A stretch of 55,535 bases of DNA, taken from positions 1 through 55,535 of the forward strand of contig JAJPHN010000028.1 in assembly GCA_021325235.1 (NCBI GenBank), in the 5' to 3' direction. The notes under the pieces are model-generated. The model made no database searches and was not told the DNA's origin. It saw only the letters and a program-made list of their open reading frames with translations. The position numbers and the translations under genes were made by a program. Shown in pieces: positions 1 through 12,192 of the stretch. Each line of letters starts with the position of its first letter. Position 1 is the first letter of the stretch. Source of the stretch: Terriglobia bacterium. Lineage in GTDB: Bacteria > Acidobacteriota > Terriglobia > Bryobacterales > Bryobacteraceae.

Positions 1-83
1 AGCTCCGCCGTATTCGGACCAGGCGAGCTGCCCAGATGGCTGTAGGCGCCATCTCAGCCATTCTCACCCAAGCCCAAAACAAC

Positions 84-1061
84 TTACACAGAAAATGTTA
101 CAGAACCCAGGCGATCGAAACGAACTCTAAAGAAGCTCTCGTCGAGCGCAGCGACCGCCTCGTCGGACGCTTGAACAACGTCATCCCGTCGAATTGGACT
201 AGCGGGTGCAGCATCCCAGGAGTGCTTGCCCCATTCTTGGAGAAAGTAGGGATATCCCTGTGTTTTTTCGACAATCAGATCTGTAGCATCCCTGTCGATT
301 GACACGCCTTCGTTCAGCGCTGGGCGTTCAATCGCTTCTCTGGCGTCGTCGGGACTTAGGGGCCCGATTTCGGGGAAGTCGAAGAGACGTTCGGCATACG
401 ACTTCGCCTCACCCATACGTCCTCGGAGCTGGGGTAGTCCCGCGCCGACGATCGTTACTGGCAGCCGCTCTTGAGCGCACCTGTGGATCGCCGCTATTAG
501 CGCCGCCATCTGGAGCTCCTCAACATATTGCAACTCATCGATGAACAGAACTACCGCAGTCCCCGCCGCCCTTGCCGCAGATCCGACTTGCTCAAGAAGG
601 GCAGCGAGATCAATCTCCAGATCGCCGTTGTCGGCGAGCCCTGGTTCTGGATCAAAGTCCAAACCTACTTCGATATCATTGAAAGCTACTTTGAGCTTGC
701 TGGCAAAACCAGCTAAGGCTCTCAGGCCGCGTATGGCATAGTCTTTGGCGGACTCTTTCTTACTCAGGTGAAGGAGTGCTAATCGCAAAGAGGGCGCCAG
801 CAACGCTGGCAGTGAGCGGCCCTCAGGGGCCTCGACTCGCACTGTTTGAATACCATCCCCCTCAGCATCGCGACGGATTTGATCCAGTAGAACCGTCTTC
901 CCAACACCCCGAAGTCCGACCATCATGATACTTTTCGCGGGCCGCCCTAGACGCAACCTCTGTAGTCGGATTTCTGCATCACTGCGGATTCCGCTCCGGC
1001 CAGCAAGTTCTGGAGGAGGGCTACCCGCGCCCGGAGCGTAGGGATTTCGAACTGGATCCAT
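84..1061 (-). pseudogene. AAA-family ATP-binding protein, C-terminally truncated
   Basis: The 325-residue product has a Walker A motif (GLRGVGKT, about residue 50) and a Walker B motif (VVLFIDELQ, about residue 170), so it is a P-loop ATPase of the ExeA/archaeal-ATPase-like group. Homologues as I know them continue after the FDRL motif into a C-terminal winged-helix region. Here the frame reaches TAA nine codons after FDRL. A different frame then runs to the window edge and reads VRMAEMAP, which resembles the start of that missing part, so a frameshift is likely. The start is ATG at 1061 with no clear Shine-Dalgarno site. The region is less GC-rich than most of the window. The 257 bases between this gene and the next hold no other gene that I can see. 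Seen: motifs and stop. Inferred: truncation and likely loss of function. Confidence 0.7.
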
Positions 1062-1318
1062 GTAGCGATCTTAGCAAAGTTATCCTCTTTTTATAATTCC
1101 GCTAAAAATGCTATACTTCGATTCCTGGGGGGCAAAGTTCTTCATATCCGATCCGCCTACTCGCAATAGAAGCTGCAGAACTGTATTCCAACTCCAAGCT
1201 TCGCAGGATGGCTAAGCCGCTCTGAGGTCCAGCATCTACGAACAGCAATTCACAAAAGAACGGGTGCCGCTTCGCCCCGGCTCTGCGAGACCGCTTGCGC
1301 CATACTGACGGCCACCCC

Positions 1319-2287
1319 CTACTTCCCCACCCGACCACTCCCCACATCCACCGACCACGCCCTCGGCCTCGGCAATCTAAACCCACCGTCCCCAATCTCA
1401 ACCGGCATCCACAAATACCTTGAATCCCACAACTCCTTCGGCTTCCACGCATCCCCCATAAAAATCACCGCACTCCGCTCCCGTCCATCCACCCGTAGCA
1501 GCATACTCGACTGCGCCCCGTACGTCTTCGTCTCCGGTGGAGCAATATCGCGCCACTCCGACCACGGCCCCTCCAGCCGCTTCGCCCTCGCATATACATT
1601 CGGATTCGGCGCCCACCCCGATAAATGCGACCCCACGCAGTAATACAGCCCTTTGTAATGCACCAGCGCGCCGCCTTCCAGATGCTCCGGAATCATCAGC
1701 ACATCTCGCGCCAACTCCCGACGATCCTCCGACAACTGCGCAATATGAAACCCATGCGGCCGATCCTCAAAGATCAAATACGCCGAGCCGTCGTCATCGA
1801 TGAACTGCCCAATATCCCGCGACTCCTGCCCAAACGGCCGAAACGTCCGCAGCACCTTGTACGGCCCATTGATCCTCTTCGAAACCGCCACGCCCACCCG
1901 CGCCGCTTTGTAATCCGCGCTGTCCGCATGCATGTACATCACAAACTCGCGCGTCTTACGGCTGTAGAAAACCTTCGGCCGCTCCAGCACGAAACCCGGC
2001 CCCAGATCCTCCAGCCTGTCCGTGTCTAAAGCGAGCCCCTCCCACGTCCAATGCACCAGATCCGTCGAGCGATAACACCCCACCGCCCGATGCGACGCCG
2101 GCAAATCCTTCCCCCGATACTCGCCGAACCAGTAATACGCTCCGTCGTGCTTCAGGATTCCTCCGCCGTGCGCCTGAATCGGCTGGCCTCGGTTATCCAG
2201 CCACACCTCGCCCGGCCGAATCTGCGGACCACTCGCCACCGCGCCTACCATCAGCAATCCCAAAACGACCCCGAACGCCCCGCTCAT
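1319..2287 (-). CDS. Secreted family 43-type glycoside hydrolase (five-bladed propeller)
   Basis: A hydrophobic N-terminus (GVVLGLLMVGAVASG) gives a signal peptide. The mature part opens with an AHGGGI motif and YYWFGEYRG, followed by RDIGQFIDDDG and YLIFED. This pattern is typical of GH43 proteins near the exo-beta-1,3-galactanase subfamilies, which remove galactose or arabinose from plant polysaccharide side chains in the periplasm or outside the cell. Substrate cannot be settled from sequence. I chose ATG 2287. In-frame GTG codons at 2290 and 2296 are alternatives. The gene diverges from the alpha/beta hydrolase at 2302-2329, leaving at most about 40 bases for both promoters. Confidence 0.82.
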   Translation of the reverse strand: MSGAFGVVLGLLMVGAVASGPQIRPGEVWLDNRGQPIQAHGGGILKHDGAYYWFGEYRGKDLPASHRAVGCYRSTDLVHWTWEGLALDTDRLEDLGPGFVLERPKVFYSRKTREFVMYMHADSADYKAARVGVAVSKRINGPYKVLRTFRPFGQESRDIGQFIDDDGSAYLIFEDRPHGFHIAQLSEDRRELARDVLMIPEHLEGGALVHYKGLYYCVGSHLSGWAPNPNVYARAKRLEGPWSEWRDIAPPETKTYGAQSSMLLRVDGRERSAVIFMGDAWKPKELWDSRYLWMPVEIGDGGFRLPRPRAWSVDVGSGRVGK

Positions 2288-2328
2288 CACAGCCACATCT
2301 TATGCAATCATTGCGTCAAAACATTGCC

Positions 2329-3651
2329 ATGTGCCGTGTCGCCCTCTTTCTCGCAAGCCTGACCGCCCTCGGCGCCGCGAATCCCGAAACCTCCGCCCGC
2401 GCCTTCCTCCAGCAGCTCGCCTCCCCTCAATTCACCCAGGCTGCGGCTCAGTTCGACGACACCATGGCCGCCGCCCTCCCGCCCGAAAAACTCGCCTCCG
2501 TCTGGGATTCGCTCACCGCGCAAGCCGGCAGCTTCCAGTCCGTCCTCAGCGCCACCACCACGCAGCAGGGCGCCATGTCCGTCGTCACCCTCCGCAGCCA
2601 CTTCGAAAAAGGCGATCTCGATACACGTGTCGTCTTCGATCCGTCGGGCAAAATCGGCGGCCTCTTCTTCGTGCCCGCTGAACGTGCGGCCAGGTGGTTT
2701 CAGCCCGACTACGCCAACCCGTTCACCTTACATGAGCAACCCGTCACCGTCGGCAACGATCCCTGGCGTCTACCCGGCACGCTCACGGTCCCCAACGGTA
2801 CCGGCCCGTTTCCCGCTGTCGTTCTCGTCCATGGCTCCGGTCCGGAGGATCAAGACGAAACCATCGGCCCTATCAAACCGTTCAAAGACCTCGCCTGGGG
2901 ACTCGCCACGAATGGCATCGCCGTCCTGCGCTACGAAAAGCGTACCCATCGCTACCCCAACGCCATCACTCCCAACTTCACCGTCAACGACGAAACGGTC
3001 GATGACGCCCGCGCCGCCGTTGCCCTTCTCGCCTCTGAGCGCGGCATCGATCCCAAACGCATCTACGTCCTCGGACACAGCCTCGGCGGCACACTCGCCC
3101 CACGCATCGCGCAAAACGACTCGCAAGTCGCCGGTCTCATCCTCCTCGCCGGAGCCACCCGATCAATGCCCGAATCCCTCATCGCCCAGCTCAAGTACAT
3201 GAGCTCTCTCCACAGCCAGCCCACCGCAGCCGAAACACAGCAGATTCGCGCCGCCGAGCAACTGCAAAAGCAGGTCGACAGCCCATCCCTGCGCCCCGAC
3301 GACAAGGTCGATCTGTTCGGCGCATCCATCCCCGGCTCCTACTTCCTCGACCTCCGCTCCTACCACCCGGCCCAGACCGCCGCCGCGCTCAACATTCCGA
3401 TCCTGGTCCTGCAGGGCGCCCGCGACTACCAGGTCACCTCAGCCGACTTCAACACCTGGAAAGCCGCGCTCGCTGCCGACCCGCGCGCCAGCTTTAAGCT
3501 GTATCCGCAGCTCACGCATCTGTTCATGCCCAGTACCTCGCCCGGAACCGGTCCCGGCACTCCCGCCGATTACTCCAACCCCAGTCATGTCGACCAAGCC
3601 GTGATAACCGACATCGTCCACTGGATCAAGAGCGCAGCGGAAGCCAGATGA
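2329..3651 (+). CDS. Secreted alpha/beta hydrolase with N-terminal DUF3887-like domain
   Basis: A signal peptide (VALFLASLTALGAA) is followed by about 110 residues resembling the DUF3887 domain. An alpha/beta-hydrolase fold follows, with an oxyanion region HGSGPEDQDE and a nucleophile elbow GHSLGG (Ser about residue 251). A late Asp (GARDYQV) and His (LTHLF) complete a plausible triad. Family members are usually annotated as serine aminopeptidase-like or dienelactone-hydrolase-like esterases, and the substrate is unknown. The start could instead be ATG 2302, nine codons upstream; 2329 puts the hydrophobic segment directly at the N-terminus. It diverges from the GH43 gene and converges on hemQ with a 19-base gap. 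Confidence 0.8.
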   Translation: MCRVALFLASLTALGAANPETSARAFLQQLASPQFTQAAAQFDDTMAAALPPEKLASVWDSLTAQAGSFQSVLSATTTQQGAMSVVTLRSHFEKGDLDTRVVFDPSGKIGGLFFVPAERAARWFQPDYANPFTLHEQPVTVGNDPWRLPGTLTVPNGTGPFPAVVLVHGSGPEDQDETIGPIKPFKDLAWGLATNGIAVLRYEKRTHRYPNAITPNFTVNDETVDDARAAVALLASERGIDPKRIYVLGHSLGGTLAPRIAQNDSQVAGLILLAGATRSMPESLIAQLKYMSSLHSQPTAAETQQIRAAEQLQKQVDSPSLRPDDKVDLFGASIPGSYFLDLRSYHPAQTAAALNIPILVLQGARDYQVTSADFNTWKAALAADPRASFKLYPQLTHLFMPSTSPGTGPGTPADYSNPSHVDQAVITDIVHWIKSAAEAR

Positions 3652-3670
3652 AATGCGTTTGCGCCGAAAT

Positions 3671-4480
3671 CTACAAGCGCGCAAGCATAAGGTCGCCGAG
3701 TTTTTCCGGCGCGATGCGCTCGCCGAGATAAAAGCTGCCAAAGAGCGCGTAAACGGCGCTCACTTCATCAAAGCGCATCTCATAGATCAGCTTCTTAAAC
3801 ACCAGCGGATCGTCTGCAAACAGATCGACGCCCCACTCCCAATCGTCAAAGCCGATCGAACCCGTAATGATCTGCTTCACGCATCCGGCGTAGCGGCGGC
3901 CAATCAGACCGTGCTCGTGCATCATGCGCTGGCGTTCCGCGAGGGGCACGGTATACCAGTTTTTCTCTTCGCCACGTTTTCGGTCCATCGGATAAAAGCA
4001 GAGAAACCTCGCGGGCGGAATCTCGGGGTAGAGCCGCGAAGCCATGGCCGTCTGCTGCCGCGCCAGGACTTCCTCAATCGCGGCGTTCCATTCGGGCGAG
4101 TGCGGCTCGAGTCCACGTTCGGCGAGCTGCGCATACGTTTTGGCCGTCGATTCGTAAAGCCCAAGCTCGACAACCGACACGTATGAATGCACCGGCTCGA
4201 GATAATCCGCCAGTTCCAGTTCCGCAAGCGCCAGTTCCGCACGATGCACCTCGGCCAGCGAATCACGGAAGTGCAGCAGCATCAGATCGCCTTTGTGGCC
4301 AATCTGCGAATAGAGAGCAGTTTTTGATTGATGCGTTAGCCAATCGCTGGCGGCCTGTGCGATCGAGCCCGCCTTTTGAGACTCGAGCGCTCGCCAGGCA
4401 TTGCGCCGGATCCGGAACATCTGATGCAGCGCGTACGCGCCTTCGATTGTGAGCGGAACAGCCGGCGTGTTCTCAGCCAC
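3671..4480 (-). CDS. hemQ: HemQ-like coproheme decarboxylase (chlorite dismutase family)
   Basis: The C-terminal half carries the family pattern MHEHGLIGRRY, then TGSIGFDDWEWGVDLF and YEMRFDEVSAVYALFGSFY. HemQ oxidatively decarboxylates coproheme III to protoheme in the coproporphyrin-dependent heme pathway, in the cytoplasm. I chose a GTG start at 4480 because GGGAG lies seven bases upstream. An in-frame ATG at 4540 would add about 20 residues unlike the family and force a long overlap. With the GTG start the product has 269 residues, near the normal size, and overlaps the suhB stop by eight bases, which suggests translational coupling. Chlorite dismutase activity is an alternative, but its Arg-type signature is not evident. 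Confidence 0.85.
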   Translation of the reverse strand: MAENTPAVPLTIEGAYALHQMFRIRRNAWRALESQKAGSIAQAASDWLTHQSKTALYSQIGHKGDLMLLHFRDSLAEVHRAELALAELELADYLEPVHSYVSVVELGLYESTAKTYAQLAERGLEPHSPEWNAAIEEVLARQQTAMASRLYPEIPPARFLCFYPMDRKRGEEKNWYTVPLAERQRMMHEHGLIGRRYAGCVKQIITGSIGFDDWEWGVDLFADDPLVFKKLIYEMRFDEVSAVYALFGSFYLGERIAPEKLGDLMLARL

Positions 4481-5303
4481 GGTGCATCTCCCATTCAGGC
4501 GCCGGCAGCCCTGGCATATCATGCCGGTAACGTCCGGCAAAGATCTCGCTGAACAGCTCGATCAGTTCATCATGCACCAGCGCGTTGTCGGCAAGTACAT
4601 ACCGTCCATGCAGATCGAGAGCTTCGTCGCGCATGCCGGAGACGCGCCCGCCCGCTTCTTCGACGAGCAGCGTGCCGGCCGCCATATCCCACGGATTTAG
4701 CCCGAATTCCCAGAAGGCATCCAGCCGGCCGCACGCCACGTATGCAAGATCAATCGCCGCCGAACCGCCCCGCCGCACGCCGTGGCTCAGCATGGCGAGC
4801 TGGTAATAAAAATGAATGTTGACGTTCTGATGACGCTTGCGGCTGGGGAAACCGGTCGAGAGCAGTGAATCGTTGATGGTTTTGGCTTTGCTGACGTGCA
4901 TCGGTGCCCCATTCAGACGTGCGCCCGCGCCTCGTTCTGCCGCGAAAAGTTCCCGGTTGAGCGGATCGTAGACCAAGCCCGCAATCACCTCGCCGCGCCG
5001 CGCCAAAGCAAGCGTCACGTTCCACATGGGAAAGCCGTGGGCAAAGTTAGTCGTGCCGTCGAGCGGATCCACATACCAGCGCAGCTCCGCATCCATTTCG
5101 GCGCGCCCCCCTTCTTCGGCCACAATGCCGTGACTGGGAAATCGCTCGCGCAGACGCTTGATAATGAGCTGTTCGCTCGCGCGATCGGCTGCCGTGACGA
5201 GATCGTAATCGCCCTTCAGTTCGAAATCGACGCCGCGGTGGGCCATCAGGACCTGGCCTGCTTCGCGCGCAATCGCGATGGCGGCATCGAGATAATTTTC
5301 CAT
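4473..5303 (-). CDS. suhB: Inositol-1-monophosphatase family protein
   Basis: The product shows the Li-sensitive phosphatase motifs: EE in IVAEEGG, then DPLDGTTNFAHG (metal and phosphate binding), and NPWDMAAG near residue 215. It would hydrolyse inositol monophosphate or a related sugar phosphate with Mg2+. In bacteria SuhB-type proteins also act in rRNA transcription, which cannot be judged here. Length (276 residues) is normal. It lies 90 bases downstream of glnD and overlaps hemQ, so suhB-hemQ form a transcriptional pair that may be read through from the nitrogen operon. The symbol follows the closest well-known homologue. Confidence 0.88.
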   Translation of the reverse strand: MENYLDAAIAIAREAGQVLMAHRGVDFELKGDYDLVTAADRASEQLIIKRLRERFPSHGIVAEEGGRAEMDAELRWYVDPLDGTTNFAHGFPMWNVTLALARRGEVIAGLVYDPLNRELFAAERGAGARLNGAPMHVSKAKTINDSLLSTGFPSRKRHQNVNIHFYYQLAMLSHGVRRGGSAAIDLAYVACGRLDAFWEFGLNPWDMAAGTLLVEEAGGRVSGMRDEALDLHGRYVLADNALVHDELIELFSEIFAGRYRHDMPGLPAPEWEMHRG

Positions 5304-5393
5304 ATCTAGTTTTTAGTTCAGCACACGCGCGAAAGCGCCCGAGCCGGTCTGCGCCCAGCTGCAAGACGCATCAGCGCCCAGTGTGCAAATCGT

Positions 5394-8179
<2,786 letters not shown>

Positions 8180-9571
8180 TCAGGCCTCGAGCGTGTAGCC
8201 TTCCTCGCCGTGCATCGAAAGGTCTAGTCCTTCGCGCTCTTCTTCGGCTGTGGCTCGCACACCAATGGTCACATCCACCACCTTCAGGATGACAAGCGTC
8301 GCCACGATGGCCAGCACCCACGAGATCACGACGGCTGTGAACTGATTGAGCACCTGGTGCGGATTGCCGTCGATCCAGCCGAGGGGCAGCGTCTTACCGG
8401 CGGAATCTTTCAGCCCGTCATTAATGAGATTGGTCGCAAAGACGCCCGTGAGAATCGCCCCGAGCGTGCCGCCCGCGCCATGCACGCCGAAAGCATCGAG
8501 CGTATCGTCGTAGCCGAAGCGCGCCTTCACGGTCGTAACCATGAAGAAACAAAAGATGCCGGCAAGAAAACCGATCAGGAGCGCCGGAAACGGCTGCACA
8601 AAGCCCGAAGCCGGGGTGATCGCGACCAGTCCGGCCACGCAACCCGAGATGCCGCCGAGCATACTCGGTTTTCCGTGACGAACCCATTCCGCCAACATCC
8701 AGCCGAGCGCGGCAGCCGCGGCACCGAAATGAGTGGCGACGAATGCACTGGTGGCCAGACCCGAAGCGGCCACCGCACTTCCGGCATTGAAACCAAACCA
8801 GCCCACCCAGAGCAGGCAAGCGCCAATGACGCTCAGCGTTAGATTGTGTGGCTTCATCGGCTCGCGCGGAAACCCGATACGTTTGCCGAGATATAACGCG
8901 CAGACAAGAGCGCTGACGCCGGAAGTGATATGCACCACGGTCCCCCCGGCGAAATCCAGCGTCGGAATCGAGCCACCCAGAAACGCATTGAGCAACCCGC
9001 CTTTGCCCCACACCATGTGCGCCATCGGAAAGTAAACAATGGTCGACCACAGAATCGTAAAAGCGACCATCGCGCTGAATTTGATCCGCTCAGCAAAGGC
9101 ACCTGAAATCAGGGCGGGTGTAATGATCGCGAACATCAGCTGATAGATCATGTAGGTGGCGTGCGGGATCGTCGCACCATAATCCGCGTTGGGCGTTGTC
9201 CCAACCCCGCGCAGGAAGAGATAGCTGAAGTTCCCGAACACGGAATTACCGGGAGCGAACGCCAGGCTGTAGCCATAGATCGCCCAAAGCACGGTCACGA
9301 TCGCCATCAGCGCGAAGCTGTGCATCATCGTGCTCAGCACATTTTTTCGTCGTACCAGGCCGCCGTAGAAAAGCGCGAGTCCCGGACCTGTCATCATAAG
9401 AACCAACGCCGCGCTGGTAAGCATCCAGGCGTTATCGCCGGCGCTTTGGGCCGACTTGGCGGCAGCCTCGACAGCGGCAAGCCGGGATTCCACGCTCGCT
9501 GCCGTCTGAGCAAACATGGGAGCAGAAAAACCGCCGAGTAGTAGAAGCAAAAGAGCTTTGGGACGAATCAT
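8180..9571 (-). CDS. amtB: Ammonium transporter
   Basis: This is a 463-residue Amt/Mep/Rh channel with a cleavable-looking N-terminal signal, a periplasmic stretch, and then 11 hydrophobic segments. Family marks are GPGLALFYGGLVRRKN in the first core helix, DFAGGTVVH (pore His of helix 5) and FGVHGAGGTLGAI (second pore His). It conducts ammonium across the inner membrane and is blocked by the de-uridylylated PII trimer. It is the first gene of amtB-glnB-glnD. The 114-base divergent region to the exporter gene has no convincing sigma-54 promoter: the best GG/GC pair is one base off in spacing. Confidence 0.96.
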   Translation of the reverse strand: MIRPKALLLLLLGGFSAPMFAQTAASVESRLAAVEAAAKSAQSAGDNAWMLTSAALVLMMTGPGLALFYGGLVRRKNVLSTMMHSFALMAIVTVLWAIYGYSLAFAPGNSVFGNFSYLFLRGVGTTPNADYGATIPHATYMIYQLMFAIITPALISGAFAERIKFSAMVAFTILWSTIVYFPMAHMVWGKGGLLNAFLGGSIPTLDFAGGTVVHITSGVSALVCALYLGKRIGFPREPMKPHNLTLSVIGACLLWVGWFGFNAGSAVAASGLATSAFVATHFGAAAAALGWMLAEWVRHGKPSMLGGISGCVAGLVAITPASGFVQPFPALLIGFLAGIFCFFMVTTVKARFGYDDTLDAFGVHGAGGTLGAILTGVFATNLINDGLKDSAGKTLPLGWIDGNPHQVLNQFTAVVISWVLAIVATLVILKVVDVTIGVRATAEEEREGLDLSMHGEEGYTLEA

Positions 9572-9685
9572 ACTTGGGTCAGGGACAGCATTGAATCGTT
9601 CAGCGTAGCAATTTCACGAGCCCGGCTGAACACACAATTTTCTATTCAAATCATCGAAATGTTTTATCTGAGTTAAACGGCAACC

Positions 9686-11284
9686 ATGGCGGCAGCAGAT
9701 ACAGCTCAACAGCAGGAAGCGGAGACCGCGCGGCAGAATGTGCCGCCCGGTGTGAATCCATGGCTGATTGCCATTGCCGTTATCCTCCCGGCTTTCATGG
9801 AGGTTATCGACACTTCGATTGCATCGGTGTGCCTGCCGCATATCGCGGGCAGCTTGTCGGCTTCAAACGACGAAGCCACCTGGGTTCTCACCTTTTACCT
9901 TCTTTCTAATGCTGTTGTGCTGCCGGCCAGCGGCTGGTTCTCGCTGCGGTTCGGCCGCCGTCGCTTCCTGATCGCGTCGATTGTGATTTTCACCATCGCC
10001 TCGTTCTTTTGTGGCGCAGCAACCAGCCTGCTCGCCATTTTGATCGCACGCCTGGTGCAGGGTGCGGGAGGCGGCGCGCTGCAGCCGCTTTCGCAAGCCA
10101 TCCTGACCGAAAGTTTCCCGCCTGAAAAGCGCGGAATGGCCATGGGCATGTTCGGCCTGGGCGTAGTGGTCGCGCCGATCCTCGGACCCACGCTCGGTGG
10201 CTGGCTCACCGACGCCTATTCCTGGCGCTGGGCGTTTTACATCAACATTCCCTTCGGAATTCTTGCCATCATCCTGATCCTCCGATTTGTAAAGGATCCG
10301 CCTTACATCACGAACGCCAACCCTGGCAAACTCGACTGGACCGGTTTCGGCTTGCTCGCTCTTTCTTTGGGCTGCATGCAGGTGATCCTCGATCGCGGTC
10401 AGCAGGACGACTGGTTCGGCGCAATCTGGCTGCGCTGGGCCTTCGGCGTGATGATCGTCACCGGCATCCTCTTCATCATCGGCCAGCTCACACGCGAGAA
10501 GCCGCTTGTCGATCTGAAGGTCTTTACGAATCGCAACTTCACCATGGGATCGCTGCTGATCTTCTTATTCGGCGCTTCCATCTACGGCGCTGTGACGCTG
10601 CTCCCGCTTTTCTATCAGTCCATGATGGATTACTCCGCCTGGTGGGCCGGACTTGCGGTCTCGCCGCGCGGTATTGGCGCAATCGTTGCCATGCCGCTGG
10701 TCGGCATGCTGGTTTCGCGCATCGATACGCGCATTCTGGTCTCCCTAGGCTTTGGCGGATTTGGCATCTGCAGCCTGATCTGGGGATTCCTGAACCTGCA
10801 GATTTCACCCTGGTCGCTGACCATTCCGATCGTTTTGAGCGGCGCGGCGGCCGGCATGGTGTTTGTTCCTCTTTCGGTGGTCGCGCTCGGCGATCTTCCG
10901 CCCGAAGCCATTGGAAACGGCAGCGGAGTTTACAACCTGCTGCGCAACGTCGGCGGAAGCATCGGCATCTCTGTGGTCGACACGATTCTGGCGCGCCATC
11001 AGCAACTGCATCAGAACGAACTCGTCCAGCACGTTGTGCAGGGCTCGCCCGTTTATCAACATCACTTAAATACGTGGACGCAGTACTTCTCGCAATATAT
11101 GAGTCCGACGACTGCGCAGCAGGTGGCGGTGGGGCAGGTTGCGCGGACCGTCGGTCAACAGGCGATGCTATGGTCTTATATCGACGATCTGCGTTATATG
11201 GGCCTGGCCTGTTTACTCTGCGTGCCGATCGTGTGGGGCTTAAAGAAAGTACGTGCCCGCGGAATGCCTTCCGGCGCGCACTAA
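9686..11284 (+). CDS. DHA2-family MFS multidrug exporter (EmrB/QacA-like)
   Basis: This 532-residue integral membrane protein has about 14 hydrophobic helices. Helix 1 holds the family pattern PAFMEVIDTSIASVCLPHIAG. The loop GWFSLRFGRRRFL is motif A, and LVQGAGGGALQPLSQAIL with GWLTDAYSWRWAFYINIPFG is motif C and its surroundings. Such proteins exchange toxic compounds for protons. EmrB partners with a membrane-fusion EmrA, but no emrA gene lies beside it here, so it either works alone or with a distant partner. It is transcribed away from amtB and ends at a strong bidirectional terminator. Confidence 0.9.
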   Translation: MAAADTAQQQEAETARQNVPPGVNPWLIAIAVILPAFMEVIDTSIASVCLPHIAGSLSASNDEATWVLTFYLLSNAVVLPASGWFSLRFGRRRFLIASIVIFTIASFFCGAATSLLAILIARLVQGAGGGALQPLSQAILTESFPPEKRGMAMGMFGLGVVVAPILGPTLGGWLTDAYSWRWAFYINIPFGILAIILILRFVKDPPYITNANPGKLDWTGFGLLALSLGCMQVILDRGQQDDWFGAIWLRWAFGVMIVTGILFIIGQLTREKPLVDLKVFTNRNFTMGSLLIFLFGASIYGAVTLLPLFYQSMMDYSAWWAGLAVSPRGIGAIVAMPLVGMLVSRIDTRILVSLGFGGFGICSLIWGFLNLQISPWSLTIPIVLSGAAAGMVFVPLSVVALGDLPPEAIGNGSGVYNLLRNVGGSIGISVVDTILARHQQLHQNELVQHVVQGSPVYQHHLNTWTQYFSQYMSPTTAQQVAVGQVARTVGQQAMLWSYIDDLRYMGLACLLCVPIVWGLKKVRARGMPSGAH

Positions 11285-11309
11285 AACCGTTCTTCCTTAC
11301 AAAAACAAA

Positions 11310-11340
11310 ACAGCCGCGAGACGGGAAATCTCGCGGCTGT
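11310..11340. terminator. Bidirectional rho-independent terminator
   Basis: Perfect 12-bp inverted repeat, ACAGCCGCGAGA at 11310-11321 and TCTCGCGGCTGT at 11329-11340, with a seven-base loop. Read leftward, the hairpin is followed by a T-rich run (complement of aaaaacaaaa), ideal for ending the PEP-CTERM transcript. Read rightward, it is followed by CTTGTT, a weaker tail for the exporter transcript. The two genes converge on it. Confidence 0.88.
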
Positions 11341-11367
11341 CTTGTTGGAACAGAGGCTAAGAACGAA

Positions 11368-12105
11368 CTAGGCCTTCAGCCGGCGGCGAATGCCGAAGCC
11401 GGCCAGAGCGCCACCGAAGCCCAGAAGAGCAAGGCTCGAAGGTTCCGGAGTAGCCGTGAAAGAAGAGCTGCTGCCCGCCACACCGGCGAACTCGAACGAG
11501 ATAACGCTGCTCGTAGCCGTCAGTGTGGTGAACGGAGTCGCCGTGTTGATGATCACGTACGCGCTGCCGCCCGCACCCTGATATCCATTGGAAACAAAAC
11601 CGCTCGCAGCTTTCTGCACATCGGCGCCGGTGACGGTGAAGTTGGCGGCGTCATTCAGCGTGATGGAGTTGCCGGTATCGATCGAACCCCACAGCAGCGC
11701 CAGCGAACGCTCGGGCGTCGCGAAAGTGATTGTGATCGTACCAGTACCGGTCGAGAGGTAATTACCGGAGGCCGCCGGATTCGACGTAAGCGCCGAACCG
11801 TAATCGCCCGTGAGATAAAGCGGCTGACCACCGCTCACTCCAGCTACCGGAATGGCATAGTTGCCGCTCGAGGCGCCCTGCACGACGCCCTGGTTGGAGG
11901 CGACGTTGAAATCAACCGTGAAGCCGCTGCCCACGATATTGCTGTTGCCGGTCGGCAGCCCGCTCAGAACGATCGGGGTGAGCGTTCCGGTGGGAGCCGT
12001 CGGTGAATAAAGGCTGGCCGAAAGCGAATCCGCGAATGCGGCGCCGCTTCCGAGTGCGACGGTGAGAGCCGCCGCAGCCATGATGTTGGAAACGAGTCTA
12101 GACAT
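11368..12105 (-). CDS. PEP-CTERM sorting-domain protein
   Basis: This 245-residue secreted protein has a signal peptide (AAAALTVALGSGAAFA) and a Ser/Thr/Gly-rich beta-type body without a recognisable catalytic domain. Its tail is a classic PEP-CTERM: TPEPSSLALLGFGG, a hydrophobic segment, and a basic end (RRRLKA). Exosortase (EpsH family) cuts such tails during export, and many such proteins belong to biofilm or exopolysaccharide systems. No exosortase gene is in the window, so processing would be in trans. A Shine-Dalgarno-like CGGAGA precedes the ATG at 12105. It ends at the shared terminator. Confidence 0.88.
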   Translation of the reverse strand: MSRLVSNIMAAAALTVALGSGAAFADSLSASLYSPTAPTGTLTPIVLSGLPTGNSNIVGSGFTVDFNVASNQGVVQGASSGNYAIPVAGVSGGQPLYLTGDYGSALTSNPAASGNYLSTGTGTITITFATPERSLALLWGSIDTGNSITLNDAANFTVTGADVQKAASGFVSNGYQGAGGSAYVIINTATPFTTLTATSSVISFEFAGVAGSSSSFTATPEPSSLALLGFGGALAGFGIRRRLKA

Positions 12106-12192
12106 GTATCTCCGAATGAATCAATAAAATGCCGCAGACACCTAGATCTGTCGGGTTAACAATTACCGGTTCGAGCTATCTTTGTGTTTTTC

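Noticed and set aside
1111-1452. Open frame of 113 codons on the minus strand overlapping the end of the GH43 gene
   Set aside because: Its sequence is Arg/Gly/Trp-rich and low in complexity, as expected for an out-of-frame reading of GC-rich coding DNA.
9606-9627. Possible sigma-54 promoter (GGGC...TTGC) upstream of amtB on the minus strand
   Set aside because: The distance between the GG and GC elements is one base longer than sigma-54 promoters allow, and no better match is in the gap.
9599-9630. TTCAGC/GCTGAA inverted repeat between amtB and the exporter gene, similar to arms of the palindrome at 23447
   Set aside because: Arms are only 6 bp, the spacer is 20 bases and the orientation is opposite, so a common regulator is not supported.
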